From positions 1 to 64,000 of the forward strand of contig NZ_SDQE01000016.1 of the NCBI RefSeq assembly GCF_004153455.1: a DNA stretch of 64,000 nucleotides. Reading direction: 5' to 3'. A program made the position numbers and the translations under genes. Shown here piece after piece: positions 50,623 through 59,164 of the stretch (within the stretch, counting starts at the first letter, position 1; every line of letters begins with the position of its first letter). Source of the DNA: Allopusillimonas ginsengisoli (GTDB taxonomy: Bacteria; Pseudomonadota; Gammaproteobacteria; Burkholderiales; Burkholderiaceae_B). The notes beneath the pieces were generated by a model. The model had not been told where the DNA came from, ran no database searches, and saw only the letters and a list, made by a program, of their open reading frames with translations.

Positions 50623-52851
50623 GTGATCGAGCATACTGTACATACACGTAAAGCCAATACAGCTTATGTGGCAAGGCGCCTACCGTCGGGCGCATTGACT
50701 ACGCTGGTGCTTTCAATCGCTTTCGCGCTCGTCGCAGCGCCCCAGCAGGCGCAGGCCCAGAGCGCCAAGCCGAAAACCAGAACACAGCCCGCTGACGAGG
50801 CAGTGCAACTGGATGCAGTGGTGATCAACGCGAATCAACTCGGCGAAATTACCGAGGACAGCGGTTTATACACGCCCGGCGCCATCGCCACGGCAACTCG
50901 GCTGGTGCTGACCCCTCGCGAAACACCCCAGTCCATCAGCGTGATCACGCGCCAGCAAATGGATGATTTCAACCTGACATCCATCGACGATGTCATGGAA
51001 TACACACCCGGCATCAGTGTCGTTACCTATGATAGCGAGCGCACCGAATACTATGCGCGGGGGTTCGCCATCCAGAACTTCCAGTATGACGGCATACCCA
51101 TGACACGCAATTCCGCCTACTCGGCGGGCAACACCCTGAGCGACACGGCAATCTACGACCGCATCGAGGTGCTCAAGGGCGCCACCGGCCTGCTGACAGG
51201 CAGCGGCACGCCGGGCGCCACCATCAACCTGATCCGCAAGAAACCCACACGCAACTTCCGCGGCCACGTCTCGGCCGGCGTGGGCCGCTGGGACGACTAT
51301 CGGGGCGAGGTCGACGTTGGCGGACCGCTGAACGAGAGCGGTACCTTACGGGGTCGGGGCGTCGTGGCTTATCAGGACAAAAATTCTCATCTGGATCGGT
51401 ACGGGCGCGAAACATCGGTGTTCTATGGCATTCTCGAGGCCGACCTCACCCCGGACACACTACTGACCCTGGGCTTCGATTATCAGGACAACAAGCCCAA
51501 GGCATCCACCTGGGGTGGCATCCCCCTGTTGAACGCGAACAGCCAGTTCAATGACATGCCGCGTTCGTTCAACAACGGCGCCAACTTCAGTCACTGGGAT
51601 CAATACACCCGCACCGCGTTCGTTACGCTGGAACATGCGTTCGCCAACGACTGGGTGGCCAAGGCCCAGTTCAATCACCAGATCAACGGTTACGACGCAA
51701 ACCTGGGCGCGGCAGCCAGCGGGTTCCCCAATCCCGCCGACGGCTCCGGCACTTCGATGTGGATAGGCCAATACATCGGCGAGACCAAGAGCAATGCCTT
51801 CGATACTTATCTGAGCGGCCCGTTCAGCCTTGCGGGACGCGAGCACGAGCTTGTCGTGGGCGCAAGTATTTCTGAAAGCCGGTGGAAGAACGACGGTTAC
51901 TGGAATGCGCCTGGCTACAACACCAGCGTCACGGACTACTACAACTGGCAGGGCAACGTACCCGCGCCCGCGTGGCCAGGCGGCCCCGACTACACCGACG
52001 ACGAAACCACACGGGAGCGCGGTTTGTATGCCGCCGCGCGCTGGAATCTGCGCGACGACCTCAAACTGATCACTGGCGGGCGCTGGGCCACCTATCGCAG
52101 CAGGGCTCAGAATATGAACGAGTCGGGCGTGTTCGTGCCTTATCTGGGCATCATCTACGACCTGAACGATAACTGGTCGGCGTATGCCAGCTACACCAGC
52201 ATCTTCAGCCCGCAATCGTTACAGGATGAGCAAGGCAAGACGCTGGATCCGCTCGAAGGCAACAACTACGAAGCGGGGATCAAGGCATCGTTCTACAACG
52301 GACGCCTGAATGCGTCGGCCGCGATCTTTCAGCTCGAGCAGGATAATTTCGGTATCGAGAGCGGCGGCACTACGCCCTCAGGGGGCGTGGCCTATCGCGC
52401 GGCGCAAGGGGTCAAGACCAAAGGCTTTGAGCTCGAGCTGTCGGGACAGCTGACGCCTGCGTGGCAGGTCAGCGCCGGCTATACGCACAACGTGTCGCGC
52501 CAAGAGGGTGATCGCGTCAGCACCTTGACACCGGCCAACCAGTTCAGCGTGTTCACCAGCTACAAGCTGGGCGGGCAACTGTCGGGCCTGACACTTGGCG
52601 CAGGCGCGCGTTGGCAGGACAAGACCTGGGGCATGATTTCGGCCCCCGACGGACAGTCCGTCAAGCACACCGTAGACGATCTGCTGCTGGTCGATCTGAT
52701 GGCCCGCTACGACTTCACCAAGCAGTTGTCTGGAACGCTGAAGGTCTCCAATCTACTCGACAAAAAGTACTACACCATATTCAGCTGGTACAGCACCTAC
52801 ACATGGGGCGAGCCTCGCAATATCATGGCGAACTTGCGTTATCAGTTCTGA
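50623..52851 (+). CDS. TonB-dependent siderophore receptor
   Basis: 742 residues from a GTG at 50623 (AGGGAAGG upstream). Signal peptide around GALTTLVLSIAFALVAAPQQAQAQ. A TonB-box-like VQLDAVVINA precedes the plug domain (ETPQSISVITRQQMDDFNLTSIDDVMEYTPGI, about 105-136, and IEVLKGATGLLTGSGTPGATINLIRKK). The barrel ends in NLLDKKYYTIFSWYSTYTWG...RYQF with the terminal Phe. It imports ferric siderophores through the outer membrane. Close to catecholate/hydroxamate receptor subfamilies; the exact siderophore cannot be told. Confidence 0.95.
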   Translation: MIEHTVHTRKANTAYVARRLPSGALTTLVLSIAFALVAAPQQAQAQSAKPKTRTQPADEAVQLDAVVINANQLGEITEDSGLYTPGAIATATRLVLTPRETPQSISVITRQQMDDFNLTSIDDVMEYTPGISVVTYDSERTEYYARGFAIQNFQYDGIPMTRNSAYSAGNTLSDTAIYDRIEVLKGATGLLTGSGTPGATINLIRKKPTRNFRGHVSAGVGRWDDYRGEVDVGGPLNESGTLRGRGVVAYQDKNSHLDRYGRETSVFYGILEADLTPDTLLTLGFDYQDNKPKASTWGGIPLLNANSQFNDMPRSFNNGANFSHWDQYTRTAFVTLEHAFANDWVAKAQFNHQINGYDANLGAAASGFPNPADGSGTSMWIGQYIGETKSNAFDTYLSGPFSLAGREHELVVGASISESRWKNDGYWNAPGYNTSVTDYYNWQGNVPAPAWPGGPDYTDDETTRERGLYAAARWNLRDDLKLITGGRWATYRSRAQNMNESGVFVPYLGIIYDLNDNWSAYASYTSIFSPQSLQDEQGKTLDPLEGNNYEAGIKASFYNGRLNASAAIFQLEQDNFGIESGGTTPSGGVAYRAAQGVKTKGFELELSGQLTPAWQVSAGYTHNVSRQEGDRVSTLTPANQFSVFTSYKLGGQLSGLTLGAGARWQDKTWGMISAPDGQSVKHTVDDLLLVDLMARYDFTKQLSGTLKVSNLLDKKYYTIFSWYSTYTWGEPRNIMANLRYQF

Positions 52852-52982
52852 AGCCATGCCTGAACGCTTTCCGCAGAGGAAGGCTCGCGCACGCCGGCGC
52901 ATCCATGCTGGCGTGCGCGTTGTCGGAGAATCTGGTTAACGACGAGGCGGCGATTGACGCTTCAGTATGTAGGCTGTACTAT

Positions 52983-53004
52983 ATTGAGAATGATCGTTCT
53001 CAAT
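52983..53004. promoter_or_regulatory. Palindrome ahead of the TetR gene
   Basis: ATTGAGAA, TGATCG, TTCTCAAT: perfect 8-base arms, and TGATCG is itself almost symmetric. It ends 5 bases before the TetR ATG. Either a TetR autoregulation site or, because GAGAATGATCGTTCTC also resembles a Fur box, an iron site. Confidence 0.6.
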
Positions 53005-53009
53005 AAATT

Positions 53010-53618
53010 ATGGCCTCAAACTCTAAGCTCTCAGACATGGAAGCGGCGCTGCTGGACAGCACGGAACAGTTGATATACGCGAATGGTATCCACGCTACGG
53101 GGATGGACGCCATCGTCAAGCACTCGGGCGTGGCACGCAAGATAATCTATACCCGGTACTCGACCAAGCAAAAACTTGTCGCTGCTACACTGCGCCGCCG
53201 CCATGTACGTTGGATGGAATGGTTCGTGGCGGCCACCTCCGTGGCGGCGCATCCGTACGAGCGAATTCTCTCCATGTTTCCGGCATTGGAGTCATGGTTT
53301 GGAACGCCAGATTTCCATGGCTGCGCTTTCTTGAACGCAGCAGGTGAAATTGGCGATCCGGACGACGAGATACGCCAAGTCGCGCGCATGCATAAAGAGC
53401 GGCTACTGACATATCTGCAAGACTTGACACGCGCAGGAGGCTATCGCGACCCAGATTCGCTGGCGCGCCAACTCTTAATGCTCATCAATGGCGCTATTGC
53501 TGACGCGATGATTTTCAGCGGTGTGCAAGCCGCACAAGCCGCGCACAGTGCAGCCTGCCAACTCATGCAGACATCTTTGCGCGAATCCGGACATTCACCT
53601 CTCACAACAAAGGAATGA
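53010..53618 (+). CDS. TetR-family transcriptional regulator
   Basis: 202 residues from the ATG at 53010; an ATG at 53037 is possible. No ribosome site is visible, so the mRNA may be leaderless. The HTH is near 25-55: YANGIHATGMDAIVKHSGVARKIIYTRYSTKQKLV. The ligand domain contains WFGTPDFHGCAFLNAAGEIGDPDD, typical of the branch of TetR proteins near alkyl-peroxide or DUF1348 genes. It is followed 3 bases later by a DUF1348 protein. Confidence 0.9.
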   Translation: MASNSKLSDMEAALLDSTEQLIYANGIHATGMDAIVKHSGVARKIIYTRYSTKQKLVAATLRRRHVRWMEWFVAATSVAAHPYERILSMFPALESWFGTPDFHGCAFLNAAGEIGDPDDEIRQVARMHKERLLTYLQDLTRAGGYRDPDSLARQLLMLINGAIADAMIFSGVQAAQAAHSAACQLMQTSLRESGHSPLTTKE

Positions 53619-53621
53619 TCT

Positions 53622-54101
53622 ATGTCGCCAACCAACGACACTCGCCCGCCACTACCTCCGTTTACTGAAGCGTCCGCCATACAGAAAGTTCGACAGGCGG
53701 AGGACGGTTGGAATACTCGCGACCCTGCAAAAGTAGCGAAGGCCTACAGCCTGGACACCCGATGGCGCAACCGGGCCGAGTTCGCCACCAACCGGGAAGA
53801 GGCTCAGGCATTCCTCGAGCGCAAATGGGCCAAAGAACTGGATTACCGACTCGTCAAAGAGCTCTGGGCATTTGGCGGTAACCGCATAGCTGTTCGTTAT
53901 GCCTATGAATGGCACGATGATTCGGGCAACTGGTTCCGGTCGTACGGCAACGAGAATTGGGAATTCGGCGCCGACGGATTAATGTGCCGACGTTATGCAT
54001 CTATCAACGACATGCCGATCAAAGAGTCCGAGCGCAAGTTTCACTGGCCTTTGGGGCGACGCCCCGACGACCACCCAGGGCTATCCGAGCTAGGGTTGTA
54101 A
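53622..54101 (+). CDS. DUF1348 family protein (NTF2-like)
   Basis: 159 residues. It has the family block [33 protein letters not shown], then [52 protein letters not shown] and ends with [17 protein letters not shown]. It belongs to the SnoaL/NTF2 fold and is often next to TetR regulators; no biochemical role is known to me. Three bases after the TetR gene, so one operon. Confidence 0.88.
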   Translation: MSPTNDTRPPLPPFTEASAIQKVRQAEDGWNTRDPAKVAKAYSLDTRWRNRAEFATNREEAQAFLERKWAKELDYRLVKELWAFGGNRIAVRYAYEWHDDSGNWFRSYGNENWEFGADGLMCRRYASINDMPIKESERKFHWPLGRRPDDHPGLSELGL

Positions 54102-54171
54102 TCTCGGACGGAACCAATATATGGCGGGCCGAGCGCTACGCTCGCCACATGCGTCGCAACACGGATGGTTT

Positions 54172-54210
54172 GGACTGCGCGCGGTAGTCGCTGGGTTTCT
54201 TGCGCAGTCC
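54172..54210. terminator. Stem-loop after the DUF1348 gene
   Basis: GGACTGCGC / GCGCAGTCC, 9-base arms with a 21-base loop, 71 bases after the stop. An A-run follows on the plus strand, i.e. a T-run for transcripts arriving from the Bug gene on the minus strand. Could serve the minus-strand operon ending at 54368. Confidence 0.45.
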
Positions 54211-54367
54211 AAGAAAAACACCTCAAAAGCTGAGTACCTATCCAACTTTCGAGGTGCAATTAAAACCCAGAGCGTTTCATGACGCCGTTCTTCACACCGC
54301 CTCAGTCATACTGCAGAACAACGTCATTCAATTAGGACGGTTGGCAAGAATTAAGCTGCAGCAGATA

Positions 54368-55348
54368 TCATTGAGGCTCCACGCCCGCCTTCCTAAACAA
54401 TTCCGCCCATTTGACCAGCTCTTGGTCGACCTTGGCGCTTAACGCCTCCGGATTTGCATCATCCACCAGCACTGTTGCACCCATGCTCTTCATTCGCTCA
54501 GTAAATGCGGTGTCTACTGTTGCTGCCTGTAAGGACGCTACCAGCTTATCCAAGATTGGAGCAGGAGTGCCTTTAGGTGCCCATAATCCAACCCAAATAC
54601 CTACTTCAAAATCCTTGAAACCGGCTTCTGTCATGGTAGGCAGCTCTGGCAAGGCAGGCATTCGCTGCGGGCTGGTCACCGCATATGCCTTGACTGTATG
54701 GGCCAGAATATGCTGGGTAGTATTAGTGGTTTGATCGCACATGAGATCGATCTGCTTACCCAACAAATCGTTCATGGCTGGACCAGTTCCTTTGTAAGGG
54801 ATATTCAGAATATCGACACCGATGGCCCTGGAAAGCATGATGCCGCATAGGTGCGCCGCCGAGCCAATTCCCGCATTACCTATAGTCACGTCATCCGGAT
54901 GCGCTTTAACATAATCGACCAACTCTTGTATATTGTTTGCCGGAAAGTCGGATCGCGCAATCAGGGTCATAGGGACATCCAGCACCAGCCCAATAGGATC
55001 AAAACTATTTTTTGCATCGTAACCAGGTTTTTTATACAGAGACGGCGCTGTAGTGAATCCAGCATGCATTTGCAAAATGGTATAGCCATCTGGCGCAGCG
55101 TTGGCGGCATAGCTGATGCCGATGGTACCTCCCGCGCCCCCTCTGTTTTCGACTAAGATTGTCTGGCTCATATTTTGACGCAAGGCCTCAGCAAGTGAAC
55201 GCGCCGCATTGTCACTCGGCCCGCCCGCCGAAAACGGAACAATCATGGTGATGGGGCGCTCAGGGTAATCCGCAGACTGCGCGAAGGGAGCAAATAGAAA
55301 AAGACTAGTGGAGAAAAGAGCTCCTAGCCGTTTATGAAATTGATACAT
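54368..55348 (-). CDS. Bug-type TTT substrate-binding protein
   Basis: 326 residues from the ATG at 55348 (GGAGG 5 bases upstream); the frame is open 28 codons further without support. Signal peptide QFHKRLGALFSTSLFLFAPFAQSA. Core blocks PITMIVPFSAGGPSDNAARS, ILVENRGGAGGTIGISYA, NIPYKGTGPAMNDLLGKQ, AYAVTSPQRMPALPELPT. It lies 120 bases behind the ketopantoate-reductase-like gene and shares its GntR-type control region; its ligand is presumably a hydroxy- or keto-acid. Confidence 0.93.
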   Translation of the reverse strand: MYQFHKRLGALFSTSLFLFAPFAQSADYPERPITMIVPFSAGGPSDNAARSLAEALRQNMSQTILVENRGGAGGTIGISYAANAAPDGYTILQMHAGFTTAPSLYKKPGYDAKNSFDPIGLVLDVPMTLIARSDFPANNIQELVDYVKAHPDDVTIGNAGIGSAAHLCGIMLSRAIGVDILNIPYKGTGPAMNDLLGKQIDLMCDQTTNTTQHILAHTVKAYAVTSPQRMPALPELPTMTEAGFKDFEVGIWVGLWAPKGTPAPILDKLVASLQAATVDTAFTERMKSMGATVLVDDANPEALSAKVDQELVKWAELFRKAGVEPQ

Positions 55349-55468
55349 ACGAACCTCCAAGTCTAGATTTGCATTCATTAAGTTTCCGCCACGGCCATCT
55401 ATCGTCGACCCTGCGGTATTTCCTAAACACATCCTGTCCTACATGTTCGATAAAAAACTTTTTGACTT

Positions 55469-56398
55469 CTAAACTGGCTTGCGTCCGTCTACATACGGCG
55501 CCAGAACTTGAGTGACGAAGGTATTAGCGGGAACGGAGATACTGTTTTCTCGGGCCAACGAAACGACACCTCCGCTTAGCCATGGCAATTCCAGCCGGTT
55601 ACCTTTTTCGAGATCGTGATACATAGATGACGTCATGGAATAATCGACGTCATCGGCCAATTGCATACATTGCCTTGCGTAATCCTCGGGAAGGCTTACG
55701 CCACGTGCACGACCGAGTGCGACCACCTCATTGAAAATGGTTTGCAAAAGGGCGCGGCTATTTTCATGTTCCCGCACAGGACCGATGGTCAGATGCGTCA
55801 GGCAAGTCATAGAGGATAGGCCGACGAGGAAGGCATACTTTTCCCAAAGCACGCGCTCGATATCATCGACCAGTAGGGCATCCACCCCCGTGGAAGCGAA
55901 AGCGTTGACAAGCTCTCGAGAGCGTCTTGTGCTACGTCCGCCGTATTCACCCACCCGGATACGTTGCAAGGGGCCGACCTGCTTGATGACACCCGGACGA
56001 CCAATAGATGTAGCCACATAAGCCACACCACCCATGACGGCGCTTTCTCCGAAGGCTCGCTTAAGATGGATGTCTTTGATCACGCCATTCTGAAGAGACA
56101 GGATCGCCGTATCCGGTCCCGTAATCTTCTTAATTTGGGACGCGATTGCCTCCAGATCCCACATCTTCACAGCAATCAGAATCAAATCCGGTTGCTTCAG
56201 GCTGAGGATGTCATCGGTCACTTTTACGCTGGACAGCGATTCCACAACACCGGACTCATTCTCGATATGCAGCCCCGATGTCCGCATTGCTTCCAAATGT
56301 GCGCCCCGGGCGACGAAAGTGACGTCGTGCCCAGCACGTACTAGTTTGAACCCGTAAAAACCTCCTAAACCTCCGGAACCAATAACAGCAATTTTCAT
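55469..56398 (-). CDS. Ketopantoate reductase-family oxidoreductase (ApbA/PanE-like)
   Basis: 309 residues from the ATG at 56398 (GGAGGAAATCC upstream). The NADPH motif is KIAVIGSGGLGGFYGFKLVRAGHDVTFVARGAH. Further family signs: PDLILIAVKMWDLEAIASQI, LSLQNGVIKD (conserved Asn), ERVLWEKYAFLVGLSSMT (with the catalytic Lys) and MTSSMYHDLEKGNRLELPWLSG (conserved Glu/Asn). In a GntR/enolase/Bug cluster it more likely reduces or oxidises another 2-keto-acid than ketopantoate. Preceded by the GntR-type palindrome at 56416. Confidence 0.87.
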   Translation of the reverse strand: MKIAVIGSGGLGGFYGFKLVRAGHDVTFVARGAHLEAMRTSGLHIENESGVVESLSSVKVTDDILSLKQPDLILIAVKMWDLEAIASQIKKITGPDTAILSLQNGVIKDIHLKRAFGESAVMGGVAYVATSIGRPGVIKQVGPLQRIRVGEYGGRSTRRSRELVNAFASTGVDALLVDDIERVLWEKYAFLVGLSSMTCLTHLTIGPVREHENSRALLQTIFNEVVALGRARGVSLPEDYARQCMQLADDVDYSMTSSMYHDLEKGNRLELPWLSGGVVSLARENSISVPANTFVTQVLAPYVDGRKPV

Positions 56399-56411
56399 GG
56401 ATTTCCTCCAC

Positions 56412-56441
56412 CAAATGGTTAACCACTTTAACAAATGGTTA
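56412..56441. promoter_or_regulatory. GntR-type operator: TGGTTAACCA palindrome plus direct repeat
   Basis: TGGTTAACCA at 56416-56425 is a perfect 10-base palindrome of the TGGTnnACCA type used by the FCD branch of GntR proteins. The half CAAATGGTTA recurs 20 bases on (56432-56441). It sits 14-43 bases upstream of the ketopantoate-reductase-like start. A near copy (TGGCTAACCA) is at 57281, before the GntR and mandelate-racemase-like genes. Confidence 0.7.
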
Positions 56442-56538
56442 TATTATGGTAGGACCAAGTAGCGCTGTCAATTTTTTATGAGTGAGTTCATTTGGCCGGT
56501 TCCAGGCGGACGGTTACACATGAGGGTTTGGGTCGCCG

Positions 56539-57201
56539 CTAGGAAACTTTGAGAAAAGCCGCTATGACGTATTGCAAATGTTGTCGTGCCGCAGCTGTCG
56601 CTCCTTCTGAGTCACGATTGCGAATTGCATTCAAAATTTGATCGTGTTCTCGACGGGATTCAACACGACGCTCTTTGGTCAGAAAGCGCTGGCGTAATCC
56701 GCCCCATTCAGCGGCAGCATACGCCTCTGTAAACGCCTGATAAGCGCTGATCAGCACCGGATTGTGGGTCGCTGCCGCAATGGCAGCATGAAAATCCCGG
56801 TCAGCGATCTCATAAGAGTCGAAGTCGTTGGCACGATGATAGGCCTCGGCACACTCCTTTAGCCGCTCCATGTCTTGTTTACGGCCATTCATCGCGGCAA
56901 GGCCTGCAATATTAGGCTCGAAGGCCACACGCGCTTCGATAATCTGGCGTGGCGTAGCGTCCAGCGATGAGGTTATCCCGGAAGAATCGCTACCACCTTT
57001 AGGTGCCATATATGTGCCGCTGCCTATTTTTCGTACGACATACCCTTCCGCCTCCATTACAGAAAGCGCTTCCCGAACTGCGCCGCGACTCAGCTCCAGC
57101 ACCTGCGCCAGTGCCCGTTCGGTTGGCAATTTCGCGCCCGCTTGAGCATTTAAATCCAGTAAATATCGCCGCACTGTTCGTAAATTATCGTTGCTGATCA
57201 T
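56539..57201 (-). CDS. GntR-family regulator, FCD subfamily
   Basis: 220 residues from the ATG at 57201 (GGGAGAAGGC upstream). N-terminal winged helix: LDLNAQAGAKLPTERALAQVLELSRGAVREALSVMEAEGYVVRKIG. C-terminal FCD domain with RQIIEARVAFEPNIAGLAA, EIADRDFHAAIAAATHNPVL and RREHDQILNAIRNRDSEGATAAARQHL, which bind a small acid, often through a metal. It lies between the two genes with matching palindromes and is the likely repressor of this cluster. Confidence 0.92.
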   Translation of the reverse strand: MISNDNLRTVRRYLLDLNAQAGAKLPTERALAQVLELSRGAVREALSVMEAEGYVVRKIGSGTYMAPKGGSDSSGITSSLDATPRQIIEARVAFEPNIAGLAAMNGRKQDMERLKECAEAYHRANDFDSYEIADRDFHAAIAAATHNPVLISAYQAFTEAYAAAEWGGLRQRFLTKERRVESRREHDQILNAIRNRDSEGATAAARQHLQYVIAAFLKVS

Positions 57202-57280
57202 GCCTTCTCCCTTACTAAGCATCGGCTATTGAATACATGAGGCGCTCGTCCGGAATTGAGTCGCATCAGAATACATAAAT

Positions 57281-57290
57281 TGGCTAACCA
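57281..57290. promoter_or_regulatory. GntR-type operator, second site (TGGCTAACCA)
   Basis: Nine of ten bases as in the palindrome at 56416-56425. It lies 79 bases before the GntR gene start on one side and 69 bases before the enolase-superfamily gene on the other. Consistent with one GntR protein controlling both directions. Confidence 0.62.
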
Positions 57291-57359
57291 TTATATCCGT
57301 TATAGGCAAATTGGTTTTATTGGAGTACCATAAAGATACCAATCATTTCAGAGGTTCGC

Positions 57360-58475
57360 ATGCAACGGTCGCCATCTCCCTCCACCATGCCAAGGCTCCA
57401 TATTGCTGGCATCAAGCTCCGTTTCGTCAAGCCGCCGATGCGATTCCCGCTCGGCACCAGCGCAGCAGTGGTAACTGCAGCGCCATTGTTACTTGTAGAC
57501 CTACAAACTCATGAAGGCATCATCGGCAGAAGTTACCTGTTCTGCTATCGTGACAGCGGGGCAAAGGCAATCGCTGGCGTGTTGCAAGAAGCCGTCGATC
57601 TAGTCCGTGGCCATGCCGTAGTGCCATTGGAAGTAGGTGAGCTGCTCTCCAGACGTTATGCCTTACTGGGCGTGACGGGAATTGTTCGCATGGCGCTGGC
57701 CGCCTTGGATATCGCTCTATGGGATGCTCTGGCGGTCGCTGCCAATATGCCTTTAGCAAGATTTCTCGGGGCTCCATTACGTTCCATCCCAGCATACAAC
57801 AGCGATGGGTTGGGCCTGATGCCTGCTCACGAGGCTGCGTCCGAAGCACAGAAGCTGCTCGAGCCTGGCTATCACGCTATCAAACTACGCTTGGGCCATC
57901 GCGAAGCTCGCAAGGATATAGAGGTAGCCCGTGCAGTGCGCGATGCGATCGGGAGTCATACCGACCTCATGGTCGATTACAACCAGGCACTAACGGTACC
58001 CGAGGCGATTCAACGTGGACACGAACTAGCAGATCTGAATATTTACTGGTTAGAGGAACAAATCTGTCATTCCAACGTGTCTGGTTACGCGCAGATTTCC
58101 CGCAGCCTAACCACGCCTATTCAACTGGGTGAAAACCTGGATGGTCCGGAGTCGGTGCATCGCGTGTTGGCGGAGAGCGCAACAGACTATCTGATGCTGG
58201 ATGTCGCGCGCATCGGCGGTGTCAGCGGCTGGCTGCGCGCGGCCGCCATCGCTGCGGTTCACGACATCCCCGTCTCTTCGCATCTTTTTCCGGAAATTAG
58301 TGTCCATCTATTGGCTGCTACTCCGAATGCCCATTGGTTAGAGTACGTCAGTTGGGCGGATGCTGTGCTGCTCGAACCGCTATCCGCCATCGATGGTGTC
58401 GTGACTCCACCAGAGCGGCCCGGGCTTGGTTTGGAATGGTCTGAGCCAGAAGTAAAACGCTGGACGGCTGACTGA
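57360..58475 (+). CDS. Enolase-superfamily protein, mandelate racemase-like
   Basis: 371 residues; AGAGG 5 bases before the ATG. Lined up on mandelate racemase spacing: K175-x-R177 (IKLRLGH), metal acids D206 (VDYNQA), E232 (WLEEQI), E258 (LGENL), the D281/H308 dyad (LMLDVARIGG, SSHLFPE) and E328 (HWLEYV). All spacings match exactly. The second Lys of the KxK motif is Arg, so only the His-Asp base remains in its usual form. Likely a sugar-acid or hydroxy-acid dehydratase or racemase, controlled by the adjacent GntR. Confidence 0.88.
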   Translation: MQRSPSPSTMPRLHIAGIKLRFVKPPMRFPLGTSAAVVTAAPLLLVDLQTHEGIIGRSYLFCYRDSGAKAIAGVLQEAVDLVRGHAVVPLEVGELLSRRYALLGVTGIVRMALAALDIALWDALAVAANMPLARFLGAPLRSIPAYNSDGLGLMPAHEAASEAQKLLEPGYHAIKLRLGHREARKDIEVARAVRDAIGSHTDLMVDYNQALTVPEAIQRGHELADLNIYWLEEQICHSNVSGYAQISRSLTTPIQLGENLDGPESVHRVLAESATDYLMLDVARIGGVSGWLRAAAIAAVHDIPVSSHLFPEISVHLLAATPNAHWLEYVSWADAVLLEPLSAIDGVVTPPERPGLGLEWSEPEVKRWTAD

Positions 58476-58725
58476 GATTGGAATCACAGGCCTACCCTCT
58501 GCTGGTCGCGCTTAAACGCCTACACCAGACAATGAATCTCGCTGATAGCAGTGAGGAGAGATCGGCTCTCGGGCATCGTCTTACGGTTTGTAGACAGCGG
58601 ACCAATGAGGCCTTGGCGCACCGCGCCATCGCCCCAAATTGGCAGAGCAAGCGAACTTGACGGCCTGTTTCGTGGGTGGATCACCCCCTGACACCAACTG
58701 TTAACGCCGGTGTCACGGCGTCGTT

Positions 58726-59136
58726 CTAGCGGATGAGTATCTCATTGAACTCCAGTACATTCAGGTCTGGATCACGGATAAAACAGACGTTGCGGCGGCC
58801 CTGGCCCATCATGACAGGTCCTTCGCTGATCTGGATGTTTTCGCGAGCGAACCATGCCGCCAGCTCATCCATGCTGTCGACGATAAACGCGGCGTGCGTG
58901 TAGCCGGGAAGTTTGACCGGGGCATCAAGAAGCACATTGCCTTCGCTTGCAGGCTCACCGTTATAAATTAAATGGATGCGTAAGCCGGTAGGATGCACGA
59001 GCCCGCAGGCCTTAACCGCTGGGGCATATTCCTCGGGGTCGCGCACGAATCCCAACTTAGCGTAAAAAGCCTCCGCTATCGCGAGATCCGTAACGCGGAT
59101 ACCCATATGGTCGAGACGTAATGTGTCAAAGTTCAT
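58726..59136 (-). CDS. VOC-family (glyoxalase/bleomycin-resistance type) protein
   Basis: 136 residues from the ATG at 59136 (CGGAG upstream); the frame continues 29 codons upstream without support. Two beta-alpha-beta-beta-beta modules: LRLDHMGIRVTDLAIAEAFYAKLGFVRDPEE and YTHAAFIVDSMDELAAWFARENIQI, with GRRNVCFIRDPDLNVLEFNEILIR at the end. Metal ligands plausible at H10, H57 and E131. The family covers glyoxalases, dioxygenases and resistance proteins; no specific function. Follows the GST gene in a two-gene operon. Confidence 0.85.
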   Translation of the reverse strand: MNFDTLRLDHMGIRVTDLAIAEAFYAKLGFVRDPEEYAPAVKACGLVHPTGLRIHLIYNGEPASEGNVLLDAPVKLPGYTHAAFIVDSMDELAAWFARENIQISEGPVMMGQGRRNVCFIRDPDLNVLEFNEILIR

Positions 59137-59164
59137 GTTGATCACTCCGATAGAAAAGTGCAGA

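Noticed and set aside
51460-52215. 251-codon frame on the minus strand
   Set aside because: Antisense to the TonB receptor barrel; no recognisable protein features.
58588-58605. TTGTAGACAG, similar to the GTCTACAGAC arms at 12056
   Set aside because: Only eight bases shared, no dyad and no gene start nearby; likely chance.
58478-58660. 60-codon frame directly after the mandelate-racemase-like gene
   Set aside because: TTG start, no ribosome site, composition unlike neighbours; too weak to list as a gene.
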